A model generated the notes under the pieces. The model searched no databases, was not told where the DNA came from, and saw only the letters and a program-made list of their open reading frames with translations. Positions 35,511 through 46,525 of a stretch of 64,000 nucleotides of DNA are shown one piece after another (the first letter of the stretch is position 1; every line of letters starts with the position of its first letter). The stretch covers positions 19,869,047 to 19,933,046 of the forward strand of contig ML664183.1 in assembly GCA_007570785.1 (NCBI GenBank), in the 5' to 3' direction. The DNA comes from Antilocapra americana. Taxonomy: Eukaryota; Chordata; Mammalia; Artiodactyla; Antilocapridae. The position numbers and the translations under genes are program-made.

Positions 35511-35690
35511 GGAAAGATTGAAGACGAAAGGAAAAGGGGGCAGCAGAGGATGAGATGGTTAGATAGTATCACCAACTCAATGGGCATGAATTTAGCAAGT
35601 TTTGTGAGATAGTGGAGGTCAGAGGAGCTGGTGGAGTACAGTCCATGGGGTCACAGAGTTGGACACGATTTATTGACTGAACAACAACAA
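35511..35690 (+). mobile_element. BovB 3' terminus, strongly 5' truncated
   Basis: It covers GGAAAGATTGAAGACGAAAG, AGGATGAGATGGTTAGATAG and GGTCACAGAGTTGGACACG, ending ACTGAACAACAACAA. Only about 180 bp of the 3' end is present. Confidence 0.85.
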
Positions 35691-36789
35691 GGGTTCCAGG
35701 GAATCAGAGCCTAAAGTTGTGGATAGAAAACAAAATTACATTTCTCTTATTGTTTTACTTTTAGTTTTAAAATATGATTGTTAGAATGTTGAATTCTATG
35801 AAGAGATTGAGATTTTGTGTATATATTGGAGAGTCAGTGGTTTAAAAGGTTGGGAAATCCTCACTTATCATATAAAAAGGTTCTGAGAAACTAGAAAAGT
35901 TTTTTCAGTGGAAGGTCTTGGGATCATAGAGAGTGTGGGTAACAGTTTTCCATATGTCGTGCTCAGTAGCATTAGCACGCCTTAGATGATATTCCCTCCC
36001 TTAGAGTCTTTTACTACTGAATGATATAAATAATCCTAATGACTCTGCACCAGTGCTGATTGTATTTAATTCTCTATTCAGTTAATTTAGTATTTACTTC
36101 ACAATATCAACTTGCAAAAAATTGGTAGAGATAAACCATTTTGCTTTTTTTTTTCCCATTGGAATAAAACGATATCCCAAGTGATTTATGGAAATACTCA
36201 AAGAAATACTCTCAGGTAAAGTAAAAACATACAACTTTTAAATAATATAATATATTTTTTCTGCACTGCAAGTGGAATTCAAATCTATTAGAATTTTTTT
36301 TAATTTGAATTTGGTTTTTTGAGATTAAGAAAAATAGTTTGCTCAATCCACTGCTAATTACTTGAAATGGTAAATATATTTCTCAGTTTTTGTTTTGTTT
36401 GAGTTGAATATCAGATGTCATATACTTCATCTTTCTATTCCATCTTCCATTTCTTATGCTCAGACTCCCACAGGAGAAATGCATGCCTTGAATATGTGTG
36501 ACATTTGTGCTTCAAGTTAACAGCAGACACATTCAGATATTTAGCCTTAATTCTGCCTAACCTGATAACCTATACTTTAAACATACATAAAGGAAACTAT
36601 GCAGCATATTTAAGTGAAGAATAAATTTATCTTCAAAGGATACAAAATATATTACCTCCAATTTTATCTAAAAATAATTATTCAATACAATAGCAAAGCC
36701 AAATGTATCACTATATGACACAGATTACTTCTTAGATGTCCTTTATCTTCCAGAAACTTGTATTCAGAGCTCCGAGGAGAGGAAGATGT
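35691..36789. other. Gene-free interval
   Basis: No gene or repeat is recognised. Confidence 0.5.
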
Positions 36790-37395
36790 AACCAAAGAAG
36801 ACAATTATTTTAATCTCAAAGAGAGAAAGATTTTAGCAAATTATATCATCAAAAAGCACCAGGCCTCAAATGATTTCACATGGAGATTCTATTAAACCTT
36901 TAAACACTAAATCATTACAATGCTCTATAAAATATTCCATAGTATTTCATTACATAGCGTAGAAAAGTAACTCTTTCCAATTCCTATAATAAGTAGGAAT
37001 TTAGATTGAAAACTGATGAAACAATACCAAAATAAATCTGCAATTATCATTCATGTGCATCAGTGAAATATAAAATAAAATATTAGGAGACAATAGTATA
37101 CTGATTATATCAAACACTGTACATAGTATGTAGATAATATATCAAGAATAGAATGCATCCTGATGGAGTAGAACTAAAATGAAATTGCATAAATGCTAAG
37201 AAGTCACTGACAGAATTCAACACCTATTTCTAGTAAAAATGCTTAACTAAAAAGTAATTGAGAAATAATGAATTTCCCAAAGCTGGTATTTTAAATATTA
37301 GGGAAACACACTAGAGGCATTAGGCATTTCCACTAACAATGGAAATAAGAAAAAACTGCCTTCTCTCTCCGTGATGTTTCAACAATGTTGAAACA
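36790..37395 (+). mobile_element. Old L1 LINE fragment
   Basis: The stretches AAAAAGCACCAGGCCTCAAA, CTGACAGAATTCAACACCTA and AGGCATTTCCACTAACAATG correspond to L1 ORF2 in sense orientation. They are too decayed for a frame. Confidence 0.65.
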
Positions 37396-37397
37396 TC
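37373..37397. repeat. Perfect short inverted repeat
   Basis: GATGTTTCAAC at 37373-37383 and GTTGAAACATC at 37387-37397 pair perfectly around a 3-nt loop (AAT). There is no U-tract to suggest a terminator, and no RNA gene is recognised. Confidence 0.85.
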
Positions 37398-37544
37398 TAA
37401 TTAGCCATTGCAATTAGATAAGATAAATCATTTTCTTTTTAAAATTTTTGATAAATAGTAGTCTATCCTTGTATAGATTCCACCACAAAATCTAATTTGG
37501 TAATTTACCTTTCTTATTTCGAATGTTGCTTAGTAAACTTGACA

Positions 37545-37925
37545 AGCTATGCTGTGCTTAGTCGTGTCTGACTCTCTATGACCCCACAGAATGTAGCCCA
37601 CTAGACTCTTTCCATGGGGATTCTCCAGGCAAGAATACTGGAGTGGGTCGCCATGCTCTCCTCCAGGGCATCTTCCCAACCCAGGGATCAAACCCAGTTT
37701 TCCCACATTGCAGGCAGATTCTTTACTGTCTGAGCCACTGGATGGTATATTGAATACTGGATACATATATTCAGTATATATATACTGAACACTGTATATT
37801 GAATACATGAATACTGGAGTGAGTAGCCTATCACTTTTCCAGGGGATCTTCCTGACCCAGGAATCAAAATGGAATCTCCTGCATTGCAGTTCAATTCTTT
37901 ACTAGCCAAGTTACCAGAGAAGCCT
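37545..37925 (-). mobile_element. Composite Bov-tA SINE with expanded junction
   Basis: A full minus-strand Bov-tA (37545-37740) is followed by a second head unit (37811-37925). The roughly 70-nt junction between them is an AT-rich expansion built on GAATACTGGA-like motifs and contains a perfect 20-bp palindrome at 37770-37789. Confidence 0.85.
37770..37789. repeat. Perfect 20-bp palindrome
   Basis: TTCAGTATATATATACTGAA is its own reverse complement. It lies between the two SINE units. Confidence 0.9.
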
Positions 37926-38194
37926 AAACTTGACATATAGTAGGTAAAAATAAAACTGTAATTTTAAATATCAGCAACTTCTAGTATAGAGTTTGTTTAG
38001 CCTAGGTATGCAGTCTTCATAAAATCAGAGCAATCAATTGAAAATGAAAAAAATGCATAATTTATGCATAAGAAAATAGATTTATGCTTTCATTGATATT
38101 GCTTCTGTTTTGCTGAATTAACCAGAGCTTTAAAGATCACATAGCTAAAATCCAGTTTGATATTTGCTTTCTTGTGTTTAAATGTCCTGAGAAT

Positions 38195-38262
38195 GAAAGT
38201 CACTCAGTTGTATCCAACTCTTTGCCATCCCATGGAATATATAGTCCATGGAATTCTCTACT
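38195..38262 (-). mobile_element. Bov-A SINE fragment
   Basis: Contains GAAAGTCACTCAGTTGTATC and AGTCCATGGAATTCTC, the reverse complement of the Bov-A tail. About 70 bp survive. Confidence 0.8.
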
Positions 38263-39587
38263 ACTGCATTATTTCAGAATATAAATGTCTAACGTCAAAG
38301 CAACAAGGTTGACCAAAATATTTGACAAATGTACTTCACAGGAAGCTCCTATTTGTGCTGAATGAAAATATTCAAAACCCATGTAACTTATACGCTGTCA
38401 GCCCTTTTCCATATTTTGTAGCATTTCATGCTGTAGGGTTATGAATATATGATCTTCTGTTTTGTGATACTGGAGCTAATAGCTAGTGCTTCATGATTTC
38501 ATTTTTAAGAGAATAATACTGTATGTTATAGGTTTGATGTTCTTATTGTAATTCAAGCTTTTACCTTGTAATATGTTTATTCCTGCTTTTATGTAGAAGC
38601 ATAGGTATGCATAAAACTATTCAGATTTAACAGATGGATTAAAACAGGTGAATTAAAGTTTCAATGGAAAATATACATACACATTTTAGAAGAGATTGCA
38701 TTTCTTCATTTTCTTTTGTAATAATGTGACAAATGCATGGTCATAACTATGCAAACTTTGTGAAACACTTTGCTATAATCTCAAGGATTAAGCCCCTCAA
38801 ACTACTTGGCAGATACTGTGAGACTTGTTACTGTGGATTTTTTCAGTAAGACTTCTAGGCATAGTTGATGAATTCATTTTGGCAGAAAACCGATCATAAA
38901 ATGAGAAAATTGGGCTGGAGATAAAAGTCACTGTTGAAGTTAGAGGGACAACACTGGAAAACTGGAGGGCAAAGTGAAAGTTTATATAGTGAATATTGGG
39001 TTTCCCCTCTCTTAGACAAATTCACTCCATCTCTTCTCACTTAATTTACAAAATCTTGTCATGCAGATGTTTGTCTTCCATGCAGAGAAAAAAAATAAAT
39101 TTTGACAATGTTTGAAATAGAGGAGGGATCTTCATTAATCCAGAAAAGAGAGTAAAGTGATACAGTATTCCTCAGTGAAACAGAATATTCAGTCAGTTAG
39201 CTCCACCCATAGCACAGATATTTCAGACTATGTTTAATTAACCAATTTTTAAGTAGGATTATACAAACTGGGATCACTATATATTTTTTGAAATTAAAAA
39301 CAGCGATAAGTGGGCATAACAATTTGAATGAAATTGAAATCATGTAGGAAAAAAAATTTAAATGATTCCGAATATATTAATAGACATCAAGAAGATGTTG
39401 TAGTCAACAATAAAAAATTTAGTCACATAATAAAAAGTTATTGAAAATTAAAAATATGAGAACAAAATTGAAAAAAATTAATATATAGATTAAAAGATAA
39501 GATGAATATCATCCAGGATATCTAAAGATGTAAAATAGAAGATAAAATATTATGAGAGGATTAATTCAAGGTTTGTAATTAATGAGT
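38263..39587. other. Gene-free interval
   Basis: No gene or repeat is recognised. Several A-rich stretches occur at 39280-39500. Confidence 0.5.
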
Positions 39588-39725
39588 GGGGCTTCCCAGG
39601 CACCATGGTTAAGAATCTACCTGTTAACACAGAAGATGCTGGAGAAGTTAAGTTTGATCCTTGGGTCAGGAAGATACCCCAGGGTAGGAAATGGCAAGCC
39701 ACTCCAGTATTCCTGCATGCATTCT
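39588..39725 (+). mobile_element. 3'-truncated Bov-tA SINE
   Basis: The head GGGCTTCCCAGGCACCATGG and the early tail (CAAGCCACTCCAGTATTCCT) are present. The Bov-A end is missing. A short CATTCTAG repeat follows. Confidence 0.82.
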
Positions 39726-39889
39726 AGCATTCTAGGGATTGTGGAAAGAACTGGAAGGAAAGAAATCATTTAAGTCTAATCCAAGTAAATTTCTATAACT
39801 GAAAGATGAGAATTTCAGATTGAAAAGTTATCTTTATCCAGCAAATTGATAGAAAATAGACCAATAATAAGGAAGTAAGAAAGAAAGAA

Positions 39890-40022
39890 TGGAGGAGGAA
39901 ATGGCAACCCACTCCAGTATCTTTGCCTGGAAAATCCCATGGACCGAGGAGCCTGGTGGACCACAGTCCCTGTGGTCACAAAGAGTCAGACACAACTGAA
40001 GTGACTGAGCACACAGGCATGC
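39890..40022 (+). mobile_element. 5'-truncated Bov-tA (Bov-A part) with TSD
   Basis: It starts GGAGGAGGAAATGGCAACCC and ends in CAGACACAACTGAAGTGACTG plus a short tail. A 12-13-bp purine TSD, AAGAAAGAAAGAA, lies at 39877-39889 and is repeated from 40023. The purine target makes its exact edges uncertain. Confidence 0.85.
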
Positions 40023-40041
40023 AAGAAAGAAAGAAAGATAT

Positions 40042-40215
40042 TCAGTTCAGTTCAGTAGCTCAGTCGTTTCTGACTGTTTGCGACCCCATGGATTGCAGAA
40101 TGGCCAGGCTTCCCTGTCCATCACCAGTTCCCGAAGCTTACTCAACTCACGTCCATCGCTTCAGTGATGCCATCCAACCATCCCATCCTCTGTCATCCCC
40201 TTCTCCTCCCGCCTT
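40042..40215 (-). mobile_element. BovB 3' end fragment
   Basis: Starts with CAGTTCAGTTCAGTAGCTCAG and contains GTCCATCACCAGTTCCCG and CATCCTCTGTCATCCCCTTC. It lies head-to-head with the preceding plus-strand Bov-A tail, 20 bp away. Confidence 0.86.
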
Positions 40216-41978
40216 CATCACTGTGAAATTTAAAGCCCTTAAGACTAAAAATAGTCTCTATGTTATGTATTCCATGCACTTTCAAAAAGGAAAGGAAGCC
40301 GTCTAAAAAAAGAGTAAGAATCAGAACAGCATCTGACTTTTTAAAAGCAACCTTCTCAGAAGGTGTTGGAAAACAGCCTTTGGCTTTTCAAGGAAAGTGA
40401 CTTCTGACATAAAACGCTCTATTGCTAAATGAGAATAAATCTGGCCAGGGCTGATAGGTTGCTTTCCTGAAATGTAAGGAAAACTCCTGCAAAACTGCAT
40501 GGACCAAGGTTTGAGACTTTGCATCTTAGTGACTCCAAAAGCTACAACAAAGGAAACACTGGTGCTTCAACAACCATGAATGCTGACTTGGCAGTATACG
40601 CCTACAACTAAGGTTTTGTCACATCATGTTGGTATTGTATTCTAGCACATGGTCACAGCAGGTGAGTAACTGCTATTTCATAATTCTGTAGCCCTAAGAC
40701 ATACTGCCCAAAGAGAGGGGTCCCTCGTCCATGTCCGATGTCCAGGCCATACTGAATCCTGGATGCTCCCTGGAGAGCAGTGGCCCATGAGATACTTACA
40801 CGTCTACTATTCTTCTGTCTCCATGATTTTTTTAAAGAAATGTTGCTTTAGCATATCTTATATGTATATGTTATGTATTATATATTCTTTATACATGACA
40901 CTTCCGCACAATGAAAAAGGCTTCTTGCTACCTACCCTAACAAGAACTCCTGAAAACAAATTAAGGAATCAGAAAAAGTTTTTTTTTGAATTTCGGAAAT
41001 ATCTGTTATATGAACATATAAGTGTACAGCCATGGGAATGTATGGCCTTTGATTGCTCATTGGAAATAACTTCCACTATTCTTAAGAATTAAAAAAAAAA
41101 CAGGGTATTTGTTGAATGAAACAAAATTCCTTGTTTATTAATTACTTGGGATGGAGTAATTGCCTCTGTCAAAGGAAGAAGAACCAGATCCCTGATAAAA
41201 TCTTTCTCCTTTTCTCTTTGTCTCTCCTCTTCTCCCTCCAACTTCCTTCTCCTCCCTTTCTCTTTTTTTCCCTCTTACTTCCCCACTTCTTCTCCCTGCT
41301 CTTGTCTCTTCTGCATTACTTCAGCACTTTATACCTGCTTGTTACATTCATGTTATATTGCATTGTGATTAATTCTTGGCATGTAATCTCTCTTATTACC
41401 TGAACTACCCAATGAAATGGATGGGAGAATGCTATATTCACACTATGCCATAAGTTGTTACTACCCACATATGACTACTTTCATGAGGTTATTTCAGCTG
41501 AAAGAGTGGATTTTTTTATTATATTCAACTTTTATTAATTTATATTAAAACTTAAATGCTATATTTGGCTAGAGGCTACCATGTTGGACAGCACAGTATT
41601 AGATACAAAATCAATAGTTTGATTTTTAATTTATTTAAAAATAGTTACATGAATTGATATTCCAGACTAGAACTAAAGGACAGTACTTAAGAAACCTGGT
41701 TTATGATGAAGAATTTTTAATCCAACTCTAGGTAAATATGACTTTCAATATTCCACTAGAAACATTATCTTATATTACATTCTATGCATATTAAGGAATG
41801 GCATGGGAAATAACCAATATTTGCAATTTCTGACAAAACTTGTAAAATATCAGTCTCTATTGCTAAGTATACTTATCCTTCATATTAAAATGTATGTGTA
41901 TATAAATTTTGTAATTACATAAATACATCATTTTCATACACCTAAATGAACTATTTAACAATGCTGTTTAAATTTTGA
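40216..41978. other. Gene-free interval
   Basis: 40320-40760 is less AT-rich and free of recognisable repeats. A 67-codon minus frame at 40321-40524 has no domain and is probably chance. A pyrimidine-rich tract covers 41207-41330. I see no gene. Confidence 0.5.
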
Positions 41979-42183
41979 GGCTTCTCAGGTGGTTCAATAG
42001 TAAAGAATCTGCTTGCCAGTGCATAAGGTGTGGGTTCAATCCCTGGGTTGAGAAGATCCCTGGAGAAGAAAATGGCAACCTACTCCAATGTTCTTACTGG
42101 GAAAGCCCATAGACAGAGGAGACTGGCATGCTACAGTCCATGGGATTATAAAGAGTCAGACACAAATTAGTAACTAAACAACA
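41979..42183 (+). mobile_element. Bov-tA SINE
   Basis: Head GAGGCTTCTCAGGTGGTTCA and tail AAAGAGTCAGACACAAATTAG are clear. Confidence 0.92.
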
Positions 42184-43007
42184 AATCGATTTAACTTTTA
42201 ATTATTTATCTTACTGTGTCTTATTTTTTGTAGCAATTTTTTTCCAACTTTATTCTCTTCTTTATGCTGCTTGTACTCTAACATCTTTGGATTGTGGACA
42301 TCACAATTTACCTAGTTTGTATATTTTTGTTTTTCTTATATTTCTTAGAGAATTTTATGTTTCTAAGAGAAAGTGATTAATATGTTTAAATCAATATTAT
42401 TGTAATATTTGTTGACTTAAGCTAATATAACAACTACTCATCAAATATCTAGAAATCATTTGAGAAAACATCCATATAAGTAAAATACAAAGACAGAGCA
42501 GTAAAAATAAGTATGATTAAGTAACTTTTTGAATTTCTAAAGTTGGTGAAAATGTTCAATAACTTTAATGGCATTTTCAGAGATAGAATCACCTAATAAA
42601 CTTTACAAAAACAAAAACTAAAACAAAATGTAAGATCTGGAGAATATTAAAATTATAAGAAACTAAAAAAATATAGAAACTTAAAAGTGTGAAAAATCTT
42701 ACTTTGAGAGCATACTTTACAAATTTCATTTGGAACAATATACAATGATAAATGTCAAAATTTTATAAGCAAATGTGATTGAGATTGCCTATAATATTAT
42801 TATTATATAATTTATAATAAATTATATACAAATTATATTTCCCAGACTTTATTGAGATGTCTAGGAAAAAAAGATTAATAGAATACAAACCATAAGGCAG
42901 AATTTTCATCCTATAATGGTTAGATGAGAGCCTTCCTGAATTCAAAGACCAAGGCTTCATCTTCTTCATTTATTTTTGTAAATACTAAATAGTTGCTTTC
43001 CTCTAGT
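42184..43007. other. Gene-free, very AT-rich interval
   Basis: Includes an ATT/TAA-rich stretch around 42790-42835. No feature is recognised. Confidence 0.55.
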
Positions 43008-43895
43008 TAAGTTCAGTTCAGTTGTTCAGTTGTGCTCGACTCTTTGCGACCCCATGAACCTCAGCACATCAGGCCTCCCTGTCCATCACAACTCCTGGAG
43101 TCCACCCAAACTCATGTCCATTGAGTCAGTGATGTCATCTAACCATCTCATTCTCTGCCGCCTCCTTCTCCTCCTGCCCTCAATCTTTCCGAATATCAGG
43201 GTCTTTTCAAATGAGTCAACACTTTCCATCAGGTGGCCAAAATACTGGAGTTTTGACTTTAACATCAGTCCTTCCAATGAACACCCAGGACCATTTTCCC
43301 TTTGGATGGACTGATTGGATCTCCTTGCAGTCCAAGGGACTCTCAAGAGTCTTCTCCAACACCACAGTTCAAAAGCATCAATGCGTTGGCGCTCACCTTT
43401 CTTTGTAGTCCAACTCTCACACTGATACATGACCACCGGAAAAACCACACCTTGACTAGATGGACCTTTGTTGGCAAAGTAATGTCTCTGCTTTTTAATA
43501 TGCTATCTAGGTTGGTCATAACTTTCCTTCCAAGGAGTAAGCGTCTTTTAATTTCATGGCTGCAATCACCATCTGCAGTGATTTTGGAGCCCCCCAAAAT
43601 AAAGTCAGCCACTGTTTCCCCATCTATTTGCCATGAAGTGATGGGACCAGATGCCATGATTTTAGTTTTCTGAGTGTTGAGGTTTAACCCAACTTTTTCA
43701 CTCTCCTCTTTCACTTTGCTCAAGAGGTCCTTTAGTTCTTCTTCACTTTCTGCCTTAAGGATGGTGTCGTCTGCATATCTGAGGTTATTGATATTTCTCC
43801 CAGCAATCTTGATTGCAGCTTGTGCTTCCTCCAGCCTAGCATTTCTCATGATGTACTCTGCATAGAAGTTAAATAAGCAGAGTGACAATATACAC
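43008..43895 (-). mobile_element. BovB 3' end, about 890 bp
   Basis: The left end is the BovB terminus (AGTTCAGTTCAGTTGTTCAG). The right end is just upstream of the RT YADD motif. No convincing TSD was found. Confidence 0.93.
43086..43888 (-). pseudogene. BovB RT palm and C-terminal domain, one frameshift
   Basis: The minus-strand frame 43343-43888 runs from LCLFNFYAEYIMRN through YADD (43766-43777, both aspartates intact) to the C-terminal block. A 1-nt deletion after KVHLVKV moves the continuation to 43086-43448 (VFPVVMYQCESWT, RRLLRVPWTARR). Apart from this, few lesions are visible, so this is one of the better-preserved BovB coding remnants here. It lacks the endonuclease and most of the RT and cannot act alone. 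Confidence 0.92.
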
Positions 43896-44269
43896 TAAAT
43901 GGTCACTCAAAAAATGATGACTCTATACTTCAGTATTACAAAGATTGCTTCTACAAAATTACAATAGAGTAATAGAACTACGTCATTTTGAAGAGCATTT
44001 AAATGCACTCTTTGTTAGAAAGCAAATGTAATATTATACACAGGAAAGACCTGGAAGTGAATGGTTGTGGGTTCTAATTACAAATAATCACTAAGTTTGT
44101 TTTGGAGAGTTTGCTCAAAATTTTTTTAGTGTAGAATTGGATTATTTTAAGATTTTTCAGCTTTGTAGGAATATTTAATATAAAAATTATGGAGAAAGCC
44201 AGATTATCTATTGTCATGATTTTATGGCATTCACATTGTCTCTATTCATTCCAGAATTGTGGAATACTA
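43896..44269. other. Gene-free interval
   Basis: Nothing recognised. Confidence 0.5.
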
Positions 44270-44530
44270 GCTCTATGTCAGACACTCTGATACACCTTGG
44301 GATACAATAATGAAGTATATATGACCTAGTCAGCTTACATTCTAGTTGGGGAGAAGCATGTAAATATGAATGTACTAAGAAATTGCAGATGTTATGATAA
44401 GAAGTTACATAAATAAGTAGTAGCATTTTATTTTGGGACAAAATGAGTAAGGGAAGTAAAAATACTTCCTAGAAAGGATAACATTTGTGATGAGTCTTGA
44501 AGGGTGGTCATATTTTTGTGTAGACAAGGT
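44270..44530 (+). mobile_element. Probable L2 LINE fragment
   Basis: The order CTATGTCAGACACTCTGATA, TGGGATACAATAATGAAG, AGCTTACATTCTAGTTGGGG and TGATGAGTCTTGAAGG follows the L2 3' region. Divergence is high. Confidence 0.6.
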
Positions 44531-46314
44531 AGAAGAGGAGTTTTCAAAATTTAAGGAGCAGAGAGAGAAGAGACAGGGTATGTGGAAGACATGAAATTAT
44601 ATGTTAGAAGAACTGCAAAAAATATGTGTTCCTTCCTCCATTACACTGTGACATAAGCATAAACATTTGCAAGCATAGAATACACATCAAGATTTATGTG
44701 TGAACTTTCAAAAGAGAATGACACTGAGCTGGTTAGAACGTTTCCTGGAGAAACTTGAATGACATTAATAGATCAGGTTATAACCAATAAGGGACCTACC
44801 TATTTTCTTCATAAAGAGAATATTGTGAAGGAAAGTGTTTTAATAAAAACTATACTAGGATAATATTCTCTATTCTTAAAGCAGCATTTTCATGCTTTAT
44901 TTCCTCCTCACTTAACTTTTTCTCTTTCAGAACCTTCTTTAATACTCTGAGAGAAAACATTGCCTGCATTAACAACCCTTTTATTGTTGAAATAAGTCAC
45001 CTTCACAGTTCTTAAAGCTCTAATGCAGCAATTCATAGTCAAGAAATTATTTTTACACTGGGGTCATTGGTTGGAGAACATGTTTCATAATAAGTCTTGG
45101 CACAGTGTGAGAAATGTGGGTGCCTTATGAACAATAAAGTCCTGGAAAGAGTGTACCTAAGTCAGTTCTTCTCTTTAAAGCTCAGATTTCTGTAACATAT
45201 GGCCACATGTGGCATTTGTGAGCTTCCCTCGGGCTAAGCAGACCACATATTGTCATCAGGCAAAATAGAGTTGTATTAACAAAGGTGTCCTGAAAGAAAG
45301 CTCAAGGAGAAAAGAAATATCCTTTCTCTTTTTGAATGAAGCACATAAACTAAAAATATCAATCAGTTAACCAATAATTAATGCAATTGTCAACATGCAA
45401 TGGAATTAATGGGGTGATATTCTGTAACTAAAAGTCTCACTTTGCTATCTCAGAAAAAACTTCTCATATAGATGAATGCAAAAAGAAAATTTCATCTAGG
45501 TTGAGAAACATAGTTTACATTATCTACTATTTAAAAGTAGTATTTTACATAGTTTACGTTATCTGCTATTTAAAAGTAGTATTTTAGTTGTCAAGTGTGT
45601 ACGTGAAAAGCCAAAGGTGAAACAGTAGCAATGACCAAATCCTTTTCTCTTATTACCTCAGGCAGCAAATGATTCCATAATTTATGGAGTTCTGTAAGTC
45701 ACATGAAACAAGTGAATATATTTTGAAGATGTAATATCTGAAAACTAGGCTGAAATGATTAAACGTCAATTCTATGTAAAAATTAGCAATCATTACAGAT
45801 CTTTGCTTTCAGTAGGTGTTTCTTAGAAACAGAAAGAGTTATTTCTTAGAAATAACTTAGCAGAATTTCTTATCTTTAGAATGAGTCCTAGACAATGGCT
45901 TGCATGAACACTGGTGAATTTAAGACCTCATTCAAATAGTCAAATAGCTCTTAAAGGGAAACACTGTTTAAGAGTGACATGTGAATGGATGTCTTAAAAT
46001 GAGGACAGTGCCACAAAGACTCCTAGCGTTCCAGGGATCACAGTGTTGGGTAAGCAACTCTCTTAGTCATTTTCAAATCATGTTCAGCCTCCTGAGGAAC
46101 TGTCACTGAAAACTGAATTCCACTAAACATCTGTTGGGCCTACCAGGGGATGCCTATTATTTGTATATTTTATTCTAATCAGACCTATGATTGAGGTGTC
46201 CTTTTTCTGTTATTAATGAAAACATAAAATTTATTGAAGTATACTGCTTTATAGAGCAGCACAAGAGGGCCAGTTCTGAAATGGCATATTTGTCCTCCTT
46301 TACATTATTTATAT
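44531..46314. other. Gene-free interval with a 39-bp duplication
   Basis: A near-exact 39-bp tandem duplication at 45508-45585 is the only structured item (next entry). Confidence 0.55.
45508..45585. repeat. 39-bp tandem duplication
   Basis: Units 45508-45546 and 45547-45585 differ at two positions. Each holds an imperfect inverted repeat around CTACTATTTAAAAGTAG. Confidence 0.9.
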
Positions 46315-46525
46315 GGGCTTCCCAGGTGACTCAGAGGTAAAGAATCTGCCTGGCAATGTAGGAGACAAAGGAGACACGGGTTCGATCCCTGGATTGGGAA
46401 GATCCCCTGGAGGAGGAAATGGCAACCCACTCCAGTATTCTTGGCTGAACAATCCCATGGACAGAAGAGCCTGATGGGCTACAGTTCATGGAATCGCAAA
46501 GAATCAGATGCAACAGAGAACATAC
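46315..46525 (+). mobile_element. Bov-tA SINE
   Basis: Head GGGCTTCCCAGGTGACTCAG with a well-preserved B box (GGGTTCGATCCCTGG), tail GAATCGCAAAGAATCAGATG. Confidence 0.93.

Noticed and set aside
35501..35700. TSD for the short BovB end near 35511-35690
   Set aside because: TTCTCCAGGGAA and GGTTCCAGGGAA look alike but do not abut the element edges cleanly.
40321..40524. 67-codon minus-strand frame in repeat-free DNA
   Set aside because: No domain, no splice or promoter evidence, and length within chance. A conservation check could change this.
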